NCBI GenBank assembly: GCA_963826055.1
Contig: CAWGVO010000018.1
Span: 124,001 to 188,000 of the forward strand
Length of the DNA stretch: 64,000 bases
Source: JBBDMC01 sp963826055
Lineage (GTDB): Bacteria; Pseudomonadota; Alphaproteobacteria; Rhizobiales; Kaistiaceae
Direction: 5' to 3'
Shown here piece after piece: positions 47,860 to 56,371 of this stretch (positions within the stretch are counted from its first letter, which is position 1; every line of letters begins with the position of its first letter). Below the pieces are notes generated by a model. It searched no databases. It was not told where the DNA came from and was given only the letters and a program-made list of their open reading frames with translations. The position numbers were made by a program, and so were the translations under genes.

Positions 47860-47951
47860 GACAGTTTCGCGGGGAGCCAGTCTGCGGCCCCTGGGTCCCC
47901 GCATTCGCGGGGAAGGCGGTGAGTTGCTTCGGGAGTTTCGCCTGTCCGGCC

Positions 47952-49193
47952 TTACGGCAACCGGATGATGCGGCAGGGGGTGCCGGCGGCGGCCGGCGGG
48001 GCGTGCGGCGGGCGGATGAGGAGGCAGTCGGCGGCGCCGAGGATCGACAGCATGCTGGAATCCTGGCGCTTCAGCGGGGTCGCGACCGGCAGCCCGTCGG
48101 GCGTGGGGGCGAGGCTGGCGCGCAGGTAATCCTGGCGGGCGTCGTTCTCGCCGACATCGCGGCCGAGCACCGCCGCCTCGCTCGGATCGCTCTGTGGCCG
48201 GCCAAGCAGCGCATCGATCAGCGGTCGCAGGAACAGGATCGAGCACACCATGCTCGACACCGGGTTGCCGGGCAGGCCGAGGACGCGGAGCGGCGGGCCG
48301 CCGCCGTCCCGCGCGATGCGGCCGAACATCAGCGGCTTTCCGGGGCGCATGGCGATACGCCAGAAGCCGAGGTCCATGCCGCGGCCGGTGAGCGCATCCT
48401 GGACCAGGTCGTGGTCGCCGACGGAGGCGCCGCCGATGGTGACAAGCACGTCGGCCGGGAGCGCCACGGCCGCGTCGATGGCGCCGGCGATGGCATGGGG
48501 CTCATCGACGGCGATGCCGAGATCGGTGGCGGCGCCACCGATGGCCTCGACGAGGGCGGCGATGCCCACCGCGTTGGACGATACGATCTGGTCGGGGCCG
48601 GGGAGGGTGCCGGGCGGCACAAGCTCGTCGCCGGTCGACAGGACCGCGACGCGCGGGCGGCGGCGCACCGGAACGTCGCCGTAACCCATGGCGGCGGCGA
48701 GGCCGAGCTCGCGCATGCCAAACGTGCGGCCGGCGGCAAGCAGGGCGGCTCCCTCGCTGAAATCAAGGCCGGCGGGCCGGACGTGGGTTCCGACCGCGAC
48801 GGTTTCCCTGGCGACAACCGTCGCGGGATCCGGGGTCTCCGTGTTCTCCTGGATCAGGATGGCGTCGGCGCCGGCCGGCACCGGTGCGCCGGTGGAGATG
48901 CGCACCGCCTCGCCGGGGCGAAGGGTGCCGGCAAAGCCGTGGCCGGCGGCGGACGTGCCGATGAGCTTCAGGCTGGCCGGGACCGCGGCGAGATCGGCGG
49001 CGCGCACGGCGTAGCCATCCATGGCGGAGGCGGCGAACGGCGGCTGGGTGCGGCGGGCGGCGAGGGGGTCGGCGAGGACGCGGCCGGCGGCGTCGACAAG
49101 GCGCACGGTTTCCGCGGCGAGCGGGTCGACGCCGTCAATGACGCGCGCGACGGCGTCGGCGACGGGGAGAAGCGGGGGCAGGGGTGTATTCAT
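47952..49193 (-). CDS. moeA: Molybdopterin molybdenumtransferase
   Basis: Inserts molybdate into adenylylated molybdopterin. The 413 residues from ATG 49193 show AMDGYAVRAADL in domain III, the MoCF domain with LSTGDELV and GGASVGDHDLV, and GLPGNPVSSMVC near the C terminus. The frame stays open to 49322, but that part contains palindromic repeat copy 6, so the internal ATG is the better start. It follows moaC and the trp genes in the same direction. Confidence 0.95.
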   Translation of the reverse strand: MNTPLPPLLPVADAVARVIDGVDPLAAETVRLVDAAGRVLADPLAARRTQPPFAASAMDGYAVRAADLAAVPASLKLIGTSAAGHGFAGTLRPGEAVRISTGAPVPAGADAILIQENTETPDPATVVARETVAVGTHVRPAGLDFSEGAALLAAGRTFGMRELGLAAAMGYGDVPVRRRPRVAVLSTGDELVPPGTLPGPDQIVSSNAVGIAALVEAIGGAATDLGIAVDEPHAIAGAIDAAVALPADVLVTIGGASVGDHDLVQDALTGRGMDLGFWRIAMRPGKPLMFGRIARDGGGPPLRVLGLPGNPVSSMVCSILFLRPLIDALLGRPQSDPSEAAVLGRDVGENDARQDYLRASLAPTPDGLPVATPLKRQDSSMLSILGAADCLLIRPPHAPPAAAGTPCRIIRLP

Positions 49194-49277
49194 AAGACGA
49201 CACCTGCCGCCCTTCGCAGTGTCGGTCAAGGACCGCATGCGGGTCGGCGCCGGCGTGTTCTTGCGTGCGACGATGCA

Positions 49278-49334
49278 ACCCCTCCCCAAAACGCGCTTGC
49301 GCGCGTTTTGACCCTCCCGCAAGGGGAGGGTTGG
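49278..49334 (+). repeat. Palindromic intergenic repeat, copy 6 (forward)
   Basis: ACCCCTCCCC, inner palindrome AAAACGCG/CGCGTTTT around a short GC centre, then the CCCTCCC-GCAA-GGGGAGGG hairpin and TTGG. It sits two bases after the moaC stop, between moaC and moeA. Confidence 0.85.
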
Positions 49335-49336
49335 GA

Positions 49337-49819
49337 CTACGGCTTCCGCTTCCAGGTGCCGGAGCGGCCGCCGCGCTTTTCGACAAGGCGGATGGCGGTG
49401 ATCTCCATGCCGCGGTCGACGGCCTTGGCCATGTCGTAGATCGTGAGGCAGGCGACGGAAACGGCGGTCAGCGCCTCCATCTCGACGCCGGTGCGCTCGG
49501 CGACTTTCGTTGTCGCGATGACGCGCAGGCCGGGCAGCGCCTCGTCGGGAACGATGTCGACCGCGACTTTGGAGAGGCCGATCGGGTGGCAGAGCGGGAT
49601 CAGCTCGTGGGTGCGCTTGGCCGCCATGATGCCGGCGATGCGGGCGGTGCCGATCACGTCGCCTTTCTTCGCGTTGCCGGCCATGACCATGGCGAGCGTG
49701 CTCGCCGCCATGACGACGGCACCTTCGGCGACGGCGGTTCGCGTCGTGACGGGCTTGGCGCCGACATCGACCATGTTGGCGACGCCGGCCTTGTCGAGGT
49801 GGGAGAGGCGCTTGGCCAC
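49337..49819 (-). CDS. moaC: Cyclic pyranopterin monophosphate synthase
   Basis: With MoaA it converts GTP to cyclic pyranopterin monophosphate in molybdenum cofactor synthesis. The 160 residues include NMVDVGAKPVTTRTA, AGNAKKGDVIGTARIAGIMA, HELIPLCHPIGLSKV and GVEMEALTAVSVACLTIYDM, all family signatures. It starts four bases after trpC ends, in the conserved trpC-moaC-moeA order of alphaproteobacteria. Confidence 0.97.
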   Translation of the reverse strand: MAKRLSHLDKAGVANMVDVGAKPVTTRTAVAEGAVVMAASTLAMVMAGNAKKGDVIGTARIAGIMAAKRTHELIPLCHPIGLSKVAVDIVPDEALPGLRVIATTKVAERTGVEMEALTAVSVACLTIYDMAKAVDRGMEITAIRLVEKRGGRSGTWKRKP

Positions 49820-49823
49820 GCGG

Positions 49824-50631
49824 CTAGCCTGCGGGGACGGTAGCGCCGATCAACCGGCGGGTGGCGGCGGCGACGTCGGCCTCGCGCATCAGGCTCTCGC
49901 CGACGAGGAAGGCGCTGACGCCGGCCCGGGCGAGGCGGGCGATGTCGGCCGGGGTGAAGATGCCGCTTTCGCCAACGAGAAGGCGATCCTTCGGAACCAT
50001 GGGCGCCAGCCGCTCGGCGACGGCGAGCGAGGTTTCGAAGGTGCGAAGGTCGCGGTTGTTGATGCCGATGAGGCGCGAGCGAAGGTTCAGCGCGCGCTTC
50101 AGTTCGTCCTCGTTGTGGACTTCGACCAGCACGTCCAGCCGCAAGTCGAGGGCGGTATCTTCGATGGCACGCGCGGCAGCGTCATCGACCGCGGCCATGA
50201 TGATGAGGATGGCGTCGGCGCCCAGCGCGCGGGACTCGAAGACCTGATACGGCTCGAACATGAAGTCCTTGCGCAGCACCGGCAGATCGGCGGCGGTGCG
50301 GGCGTCCTTGAGGTACTTCGCCGAGCCCTGGAAGAACGGGCGGTCGGTCAGCACGGACAGGCAGGTGGCACCGCCGGCGACATAAGCACGGGCGAGGGCC
50401 GCGGGCTCGAAGTCGGCACGGATCAGGCCCCGGGACGGGCTCGCCTTCTTGATCTCGGCGATGAGGGCCGGGCGGCCCTCGTCGACGGCGCGCTCCAGCG
50501 CGGCGAGGAAGCCACGGGTCGCGGGCATCGAACGGGCGCGACGCTCCATCTCGTCGGGCGGCACGCGCGCCTTCGCCGCGCGCGATCTCCTCCCGCTTTG
50601 GAGGCTTCGATCTTTTGAGGATGTCGGTCAT
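49824..50631 (-). CDS. trpC: Indole-3-glycerol phosphate synthase (frameshifted N terminus)
   Basis: TIM-barrel enzyme of tryptophan synthesis. From about 50560 downstream the frame is intact: LIAEIKKASPSRGLIRADF, YVAGGATCLSVLTD, VLRKDFMFEPYQVFESRALG, GINNRDLRTFE and LVGESGIF. The start is best placed at ATG 50631 (MTDIL), which is in another frame. The expected KREEIARAKARVPPDEM needs small indels around 50585-50612, apparently one loss and two gains. Corrected length is about 269 residues. An alternative is the intact but shorter frame from 50564. Confidence 0.9.
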
Positions 50632-50634
50632 TTC

Positions 50635-51648
50635 TTACGCGTTCGACACCTGGACGAGCCGCTCGACGCGGTCGGCGGCCTTGCCCTCGTCAATGGCGGC
50701 GGCGGCGAGGGCGGCGCCCTCGGCGAGGTCGTTGGCGAGGCCGGCGACCACCAGCGCGGCGCCGGCGTTGAGGAGCACCGTGTTGCGGTAAGCGCCGTCG
50801 GCCCCGGCAAGCACCCCGCGCAACGCCTCGGCGTTGTGGGCCGCGTCGCCGCCCTTGATGGCGCTCACCGGCGCGCCCTTCAGTCGCGCGTCCTCGGGGC
50901 TGACGGTAGTGACGGTCACCTTGCCGTTCTTCAACATCGCCACCTTGCTCTCGCCTGCGGGCGACAGCTCATCGAGGCCGCCCTCGCCGTGAACGACCCA
51001 GGCGGACTCGGCGCCGAGGCTCGCCAGCACCAAGGCCAGCGGCTCGACCCAATCGGGCGAGAAGACGCCCAACAGGTAGCGCTTGACGCTGGCGGGGTTG
51101 GAGAGCGGGCCGATCAGGTTGAAGACGGTGCGGAAGCCGAGTTCGGCGCGGGCCGGGCCGACGTGCTTCATCGCCGAATGGTGCATGGGCGCGAACATGA
51201 AGCCGATGCCGGCCTCGCGGATGCAGCGGGCGATGGCGTCCGGCCCGAGGTCGATTTTGACGCCGAGGGCGGCCAGCGTATCGGCGGCGCCGGATTTGGA
51301 CGACAGCGCGCGGTTGCCGTGCTTGGCGACCGGCACGCCGGCGCCAGCGACGACGAAGGCGGCCGTGGTGGAAATATTGTAGCTGCCGGAAGCGTCGCCG
51401 CCGGTGCCGACCACGTCGATCGCGTCGGCCGGCGCTTCGACGCGGGCCATCTTGTCGCGCATGGTGGCGACGGCGCCGGCGATCTCGTCAATGGTCTCGC
51501 CGCGCAGCCTGAGACCGGTCAGGAACGCGCCAATCTGTACCGGGCTCGCCTCGCCCGACATGATGACGTCGAAGGCCTGGCGGGCCTCTTCCCGGGTGAG
51601 GTGCTCGCCGCCCGCGACCTTGGCGATGATCTGCTTCAGGTCAGGCAT
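50635..51648 (-). CDS. trpD: Anthranilate phosphoribosyltransferase
   Basis: Transfers phosphoribosyl from PRPP to anthranilate. The 337 residues from ATG 51648 contain VVGTGGDASGSYNISTTAAF (PRPP site), PVAKHGNRALSSKSGAADTL and FNLIGPLSNPASVKRYLLGV. The frame opens at 51684, but the extra 12 residues run toward a palindromic repeat. It starts 239 bases after trpG, a gap occupied by two repeats, and ends three bases before trpC. Confidence 0.96.
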   Translation of the reverse strand: MPDLKQIIAKVAGGEHLTREEARQAFDVIMSGEASPVQIGAFLTGLRLRGETIDEIAGAVATMRDKMARVEAPADAIDVVGTGGDASGSYNISTTAAFVVAGAGVPVAKHGNRALSSKSGAADTLAALGVKIDLGPDAIARCIREAGIGFMFAPMHHSAMKHVGPARAELGFRTVFNLIGPLSNPASVKRYLLGVFSPDWVEPLALVLASLGAESAWVVHGEGGLDELSPAGESKVAMLKNGKVTVTTVSPEDARLKGAPVSAIKGGDAAHNAEALRGVLAGADGAYRNTVLLNAGAALVVAGLANDLAEGAALAAAAIDEGKAADRVERLVQVSNA

Positions 51649-51687
51649 CGGATACTTTGCGTCCTGTTGCGGCGATCGCACCACCGG

Positions 51688-51740
51688 AACCCTCCCCTTG
51701 CGGGAGGGTCAAAACCGCGAAGCGGTTTGGGGGAGGGGTT
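51688..51740 (-). repeat. Palindromic intergenic repeat, copy 7 (reverse)
   Basis: AACCCTCCCCTTGCGGGAGGG, then AAAACCGC/GCGGTTTT-like inner palindrome, then GGGGAGGGGTT. It forms an inverted pair with copy 8, 20 bases away, between trpG and trpD. Confidence 0.85.
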
Positions 51741-51760
51741 GAGGCCGGAGCGGGAGATGA

Positions 51761-51837
51761 ACCCCTCCCCGAAACCAGCTTCCCCCGGCCAAAGCCGGGG
51801 TCGCGTGCTTTCGACCCTCCCGCAAGGGGAGGGTTGG
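51761..51837 (+). repeat. Palindromic intergenic repeat, copy 8 (forward, enlarged)
   Basis: The longest copy: between ACCCCTCCCC and CCCTCCCGCAAGGGGAGGG the centre holds an extra hairpin (CCCCGGC/GCCGGGG around CAAA). Copies 7 and 8 together make an arrangement of about 150 bp with inverted ends and no gene, like a non-autonomous element. Confidence 0.8.
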
Positions 51838-51887
51838 GTGTCCTATTCTGAGCGCTCGAGTGAATCATGGGCTGCGCCCTGTCGCCC

Positions 51888-52499
51888 TCACGCCACCGGC
51901 TCGGCGACGCGGTGGCTGGCGTTCCAGGCGGCCGCGATGTCGAGGAAGTTCCTGAGGATCAGGTGGCCGTGCTCGGAGGCGATCGATTCCGGGTGGAACT
52001 GGACGCCGTGGACCGGGTGGCTCGTGTGCATGACGCCCATGATGACGTCGTCATCGGCCGAGGCGGTCACCTGGAGGGCGTCGGGCAGGCTCTCGGGCAG
52101 GATGGTGAGCGAGTGGTAGCGGGTCGCCTGAAAGGTGCCGTTGATGCCGCGGAAGACGCCGCGGCCGGTGTGGCGGATCGCGCTCAGCTTGCCGTGCATG
52201 AGGCTCGGCGCGCGCACGATCTCGCCGCCATAGGCCTGGCCGATCGCCTGGTGGCCGAGGCAGACGCCGAAGATGGGGATGTCGGCGCCGACGTGGCGGA
52301 TGAGGTCGACGCAGATGCCGGCCTCGCCGGGAGTGCAGGGGCCGGGGGAGAGTACGATGGCGTCCGGGTCCATCGCGACCACCTCATCGACGGTCACCTT
52401 GTCATTGCGGCGGACGTCGAGCGAGGCCCCCTCCTCGCCCAGGAAGTGGACGAGGTTGTAGGTGAAACTGTCGTAGTTATCGATGACGAGGACTTGCAC
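51888..52499 (-). CDS. trpG: Anthranilate synthase glutamine amidotransferase component
   Basis: Supplies ammonia to TrpE for anthranilate formation. The 203 residues form a class I amidotransferase with the nucleophile C80 in FGVCLGHQAIG and the H169/E171 pair in QFHPES, plus the oxyanion loop LSPGPCTP. Normally it directly follows trpE; here about 3.9 kb with four foreign-looking genes lies between them. The GT8-like gene is 80 bases upstream in the same direction. Confidence 0.96.
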   Translation of the reverse strand: MQVLVIDNYDSFTYNLVHFLGEEGASLDVRRNDKVTVDEVVAMDPDAIVLSPGPCTPGEAGICVDLIRHVGADIPIFGVCLGHQAIGQAYGGEIVRAPSLMHGKLSAIRHTGRGVFRGINGTFQATRYHSLTILPESLPDALQVTASADDDVIMGVMHTSHPVHGVQFHPESIASEHGHLILRNFLDIAAAWNASHRVAEPVA

Positions 52500-52579
52500 G
52501 GCTCAATTTGCCCTTTCCGAGCCGTTCTGTCTCATTTTGCGGGGTTCGGCGCAACCGAAGCGATGGCCGCCAGCCGGGA

Positions 52580-53698
52580 TCAGGCAGCGAGTTTGGGGGG
52601 AATTCGGGCCAGATCCAACCTGGTGAGCCCCTGCTCGACGTCGGCGAATGGCGTCTGGCGAAGATAGGCGACCACGGCGTGATAATCGGTCGGACGCGGC
52701 AGGAACGGCCACTGGGCCGCCAGAAGCGTCCGCCGCAGATCGCCGGCCAGGCGCGGCTTTTTGGTCTGGATTGCACGCAGGGCCTCGTCGGCTTCAGCGA
52801 CGTGGCGGGCGAGAAACGTCGTCCATGGGCTGTTGGCGAAAAACCGCACCATCTCGGCATAGACGGGATGGCCATAGGCGAAGGCCGGTCCGTGCCACGG
52901 TTTGTACTTTCCCAGAAAATGGGTGACGACGGACTTGCAGACTTCGGCGACAAACGAGTTGCGAACCTTGGTCGTCATGTTGAAGGCCGGCGACAGCTCA
53001 AGCCATTCCCCCGCGAGTACCCGGTTGATGGCGGCCTGGTCGTGGATGCGGCGACGCATCGAGGCGTCGAAGAACTTGCGCTCCAGCGCGGCCTCCACGT
53101 ACCGGCGCCGATCGATCAGCATGACTCCGGCATTCAGGTACTTCCGTTGCACCGCGAGCCCCGCCTTGGCGAGGTCTCCATTGGCATAGTCGGTTGCGCC
53201 GTAGGCGGTCTCAAGGTCACGGACGGCGGCGACGGTATGGCCCTTCATGTCCAGGTCGAACAGACGGAAGAACACCGGGTCATCCACGCAGGTGTCCGTG
53301 TCGAGATAGATCACGCGTTCCGTGTCGTCTCCGGTCAGGCCGGGGAGGAAAAAGCGGAACAACGAGGCGCCGCTGATCCGGCTGTTGAAGGCGGGCATGT
53401 GAAGGGCGTGGCGGTCGCGATTGAATTCGATCACCATCAGCTCGCACCACGGCGCGAACGCCTGCGTCGCCGCGGCATCATCGGCCGCATCGGTGAAGAT
53501 CAAAATGCGGGTATCCTGGCGCGGATTGAGTTGCGCTGCCCGGCGCGCCGCAAACAATGCCGCCGGCAGTTGCCTCGAATCGGCCGCGAAGGCAATCACG
53601 TTGTGCTTGTGCACAGCGGGCTCGCTCTTGCTGGTGCCAGGCGGTGAACGAGCAACCATGGGCGCCGTCGGCTGTTTGAATTGAAACAGATTCGGCAC
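52580..53698 (-). CDS. Glycosyltransferase, GT8-like
   Basis: Likely a nucleotide-sugar-dependent retaining glycosyltransferase. In the 372 residues (GTG at 53698; ATG at 53659 is an alternative) the nucleotide-binding core is NVIAFAADSRQLPAALFAA at 33-51, and the DxD metal motif is D133-T-D135 in VIYLDTDTCVDD. YLNAGVMLIDRRRY and IHDQAAINRVL match the later GT8 motifs, and HFLGKYKPWHG resembles the C-terminal HxxGxxKPW signature of LgtC-like enzymes. It has no signal peptide or membrane helix. The acceptor is unknown. It is divergent from the ligase gene, with 11 bases between the outer start codons. Confidence 0.8.
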   Translation of the reverse strand: MPNLFQFKQPTAPMVARSPPGTSKSEPAVHKHNVIAFAADSRQLPAALFAARRAAQLNPRQDTRILIFTDAADDAAATQAFAPWCELMVIEFNRDRHALHMPAFNSRISGASLFRFFLPGLTGDDTERVIYLDTDTCVDDPVFFRLFDLDMKGHTVAAVRDLETAYGATDYANGDLAKAGLAVQRKYLNAGVMLIDRRRYVEAALERKFFDASMRRRIHDQAAINRVLAGEWLELSPAFNMTTKVRNSFVAEVCKSVVTHFLGKYKPWHGPAFAYGHPVYAEMVRFFANSPWTTFLARHVAEADEALRAIQTKKPRLAGDLRRTLLAAQWPFLPRPTDYHAVVAYLRQTPFADVEQGLTRLDLARIPPKLAA

Positions 53699-53709
53699 GA
53701 AAGAGGCAA

Positions 53710-55170
53710 ATGGAAGGCCCCATGTCGGTCCCGGAACGCCTGCATCACTTCGCCGCGACGGCGTCCTCGCGGATCGCGGCGGTCAACGACGGCACGGCTG
53801 TGTCGTACGGCGCGCTGGGGCAATTGGTTGAACGGCTTGCCGCCGCGATGTTTGCGGCCGGAATCCGGCCGGGGGAGGTGGTGGGGCTGACGGTTCGGGA
53901 CGAATTCCGCCACCTGGTCACGGCCCTGGCGCTCATGCGCCTGGGGTGCCCGAGCATCATTCTGGCGACGCACGAGCCGCTCACGGTGCGCGCTGAACTC
54001 GCAAGCCGCAGCGGGACGGCGTGGGTGCTCACCGACAACGAGGTCGGCAGGGCGTGGCAAGGCCGGGTGTGGGCGCCGGACTACGACCGCATTTTCGCGG
54101 ATGCGAGGCTGGACGGCGTTCAGCAGCCCATGCCGGGCGACGACGATGTGGCGATCCTGGCCACCAGCTCGGGAACCACAGGGCGACCGAAGATCATGCC
54201 GGTCACGCACGGCAAGCTCTTGAACCAGGCGCTCGGCACGGGATTTCCCGCCGCGTCGCTTATCTTCTATTTTCCGCTATCCGTGGAGTTCTGCGCCGCC
54301 CAGCGCCACCGGCTCTATACGGTCGGCCTTGGCGGTACGAATGTGTTCTTCGATCGGTCGAAGGAATCGATGATCGATGCTTGCAGGCGCCATGGCGTCA
54401 CGCTGATCAGCATGACCACCGGTCAGGCGCGCGGTCTGGCGGACGAGGTCGGCGGCGGGCCACGCGGCAGGCGTTTGCCGGAGGCGAGGGTGCGCATTTT
54501 CGGGGCGATGGTCGGTCCGGCGCTGGTGCGCTCCATCGCCGAGACCGTCAGCGCGGACGTCGAGGTCATCTATGGCGCGACCGAATGCGGCTGCATCACC
54601 AGCAAGCGGGACCACGGCGACGCCGCGGAAGCCCGTTCGGTGGGGCGGCCGCCGGCGGGCGTGACCGTCGAGATCGTCGATGAAAACGATCGGCGCGTCG
54701 GCGCGGGCGAGGTCGGCGCGATCCGTGTCCGCAATGCGGGAATGATCGACGGCTACCTGGACGATCCGGATCTCACCCGGCGCGCGTTCAGGGACGGCTG
54801 GTTCTATCCCGGCGACGTCGGCCGCCTGACGGAGGCCGGAACGCTCGCGCTCGAAGGGCGCGGGGACGAGATGATGAACCTGTCGGGCATCAAGATATCG
54901 CCTGCCGAGATCGAGGCGGTGGCCGAAACATTTCCGGGGGTCGCCGAGTGCGCCGCGTTCGCGATCAAATCGGAAGTGCACGGCGATATTCCGGCGCTGG
55001 CGGTGGCAGCGGACGGTGGTGTCGATCTCGATGCGCTGCGTAAGTTCTGCCGGGCGCGGCTTGGTGTTCGCGCGCCAAGGAAGATCGTGCGGGTCGATCA
55101 CTTGCCGCGCAACGCCGCCGGCAAGGTGAGTTCCCTCGAATTGCGAGCAATGGTGAACAGCCATGCCTGA
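53710..55170 (+). CDS. AMP-forming acyl/aryl ligase (ANL superfamily)
   Basis: A 486-residue adenylating enzyme. The P-loop motif TSSGTTGRPK is at 152-161; YGATECGC, YPGDVGR, GRGDEMMNLSGIKISPAEIE and the catalytic C-terminal lysine in NAAGKVSSLE are all present, so it should be active. It may load the adjacent carrier protein rather than CoA, because the ACP gene overlaps its stop by eight bases. The substrate cannot be read from the sequence; it could be a fatty acid, aryl acid or amino acid. The start is ATG 53710 or 53722 (MSVPERL). Confidence 0.85.
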   Translation: MEGPMSVPERLHHFAATASSRIAAVNDGTAVSYGALGQLVERLAAAMFAAGIRPGEVVGLTVRDEFRHLVTALALMRLGCPSIILATHEPLTVRAELASRSGTAWVLTDNEVGRAWQGRVWAPDYDRIFADARLDGVQQPMPGDDDVAILATSSGTTGRPKIMPVTHGKLLNQALGTGFPAASLIFYFPLSVEFCAAQRHRLYTVGLGGTNVFFDRSKESMIDACRRHGVTLISMTTGQARGLADEVGGGPRGRRLPEARVRIFGAMVGPALVRSIAETVSADVEVIYGATECGCITSKRDHGDAAEARSVGRPPAGVTVEIVDENDRRVGAGEVGAIRVRNAGMIDGYLDDPDLTRRAFRDGWFYPGDVGRLTEAGTLALEGRGDEMMNLSGIKISPAEIEAVAETFPGVAECAAFAIKSEVHGDIPALAVAADGGVDLDALRKFCRARLGVRAPRKIVRVDHLPRNAAGKVSSLELRAMVNSHA

Positions 55171-55477
55171 CGACGTTTCGCGGTCCGGGCGCCCCGACGC
55201 CGACTTTGTGGCCGCGCGCGGCCTCGTGCTGGAGGCGCTGCGCGACAGCGCGGTGCCGTCGCTGAACGATGCGGGTGTCGGCGAGAACCTGAACGACCCG
55301 GGGCATGACTATCGCTTCGCCGACCTGGAGGCCGACAGCCTGGTGCTGACGGAGATATGCCTGTTCATAGAAGCGAAGACCGGTCTCGGCCTCAGCACCG
55401 GCGAGCTGCGGGCGCTCGGCAGCGTCAACGCGCTCGCACGGCACCTGGCGAACCGCCTGCGGGGATTGGGTGGATGA
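55163..55477 (+). CDS. Acyl carrier protein
   Basis: A 104-residue stand-alone carrier protein. The phosphopantetheine site is S59 in LEADSLVLTEI, a slight variant of the usual DSL motif, followed by the typical helix III-IV region. The N-terminal 15 residues are an extension beyond the four-helix core. Its start lies within the end of the ligase gene, and its stop overlaps the hydrolase gene by four bases. It is distinct from the housekeeping AcpP, which is not in this window. Confidence 0.8.
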   Translation: MPDDVSRSGRPDADFVAARGLVLEALRDSAVPSLNDAGVGENLNDPGHDYRFADLEADSLVLTEICLFIEAKTGLGLSTGELRALGSVNALARHLANRLRGLGG

Positions 55478-56364
55478 ACGACCTGATCGAGGCGTTCAGC
55501 CGGTGCCGGCTGCCGACCGATTTCTACCGGCTGCAGATACCGCTGGAGTGCACCGCGAGCCCGTCCGACTTCGCGTTCCTGCAGCAGGCACGCGAACAAC
55601 TGCCGGCGCCAGCGCAGGAATGGCTGTCATCGGTCTGGCAGATGATGTTCTCGGAGGTCCAGGCGCTGCGGCCGTTCGTCAAGCAGGCGGTCGGTGATCA
55701 CGTCTGGCGATACGCGCTGACGGGGTCGGATGCGGCGGGCAAGGACCTGCTCATCGCGTTCGCGGACCAGGCGCATCGCATCTTCCTGCCGACGGCGGTG
55801 ATCCTCCAGCACCTGCCCGACGCGCCCATGGACGTGGTCCTCGTCCAGGACCCGTCACGCAAGTTCTTCCTGACGGGGGCCGCCGGATACGGGAAGGACC
55901 TGTCCGAGGTTCTCGCGCGGCTGCGGAGCGACCTCAAACCCGAACGCTACCGCAGGGTGATTTGCCTCGGCGGGAGCAGCGGCGGGGCGGCGGCGTTGCG
56001 CGCGGGCGTGGTGCTCGGCGCCGCCCGTGCGGTGGCGCTCTGCGGACGTCTGCCGAGCGCCGAGGTGCGAGCGGCGGCGACGCAGCGCGACGTCGAGACG
56101 CTGCTGTCGCCATGCGTCGGGGTGGACAAATCCAGGACGACGCTGTTTTGCGTGTTCTCCGCGCTCCAGTCGGTGGACCGGGCGGCTGCGGAAACACTGG
56201 CGGGTGACGGGCTGGCGAGGCTGGTTCCGGTGCGGGGGCAGGGCAAACACAACCTGCTGTTCTCGCTGCTGAAACAGCGCCGGCTGGCACGGTTCCTCCG
56301 CGACGCGCTGTTTGCCGAGCCCGTCGATGAGCCCGCGGCCGGGCCACGAGCGGCGGCAGGCTGA
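55474..56364 (+). CDS. Alpha/beta-hydrolase-like protein of the ligase/carrier operon
   Basis: A 296-residue protein with a probable nucleophile elbow, G166-G-S-S-G170 (in VICLGGSSGGAAAL), inside an alpha/beta fold. A late histidine at H259 (RGQGKHNLLF) and D235 could complete a Ser-Asp-His triad. The N-terminal 120 residues are helical and I do not recognise them. It could be a thioesterase or an acyltransferase acting on the ACP-bound product; the operon context favours this. It has no signal peptide. It converges with trpE, with seven bases between the stops. Confidence 0.6.
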   Translation: MNDLIEAFSRCRLPTDFYRLQIPLECTASPSDFAFLQQAREQLPAPAQEWLSSVWQMMFSEVQALRPFVKQAVGDHVWRYALTGSDAAGKDLLIAFADQAHRIFLPTAVILQHLPDAPMDVVLVQDPSRKFFLTGAAGYGKDLSEVLARLRSDLKPERYRRVICLGGSSGGAAALRAGVVLGAARAVALCGRLPSAEVRAAATQRDVETLLSPCVGVDKSRTTLFCVFSALQSVDRAAAETLAGDGLARLVPVRGQGKHNLLFSLLKQRRLARFLRDALFAEPVDEPAAGPRAAAG

Positions 56365-56371
56365 CGGGTGC

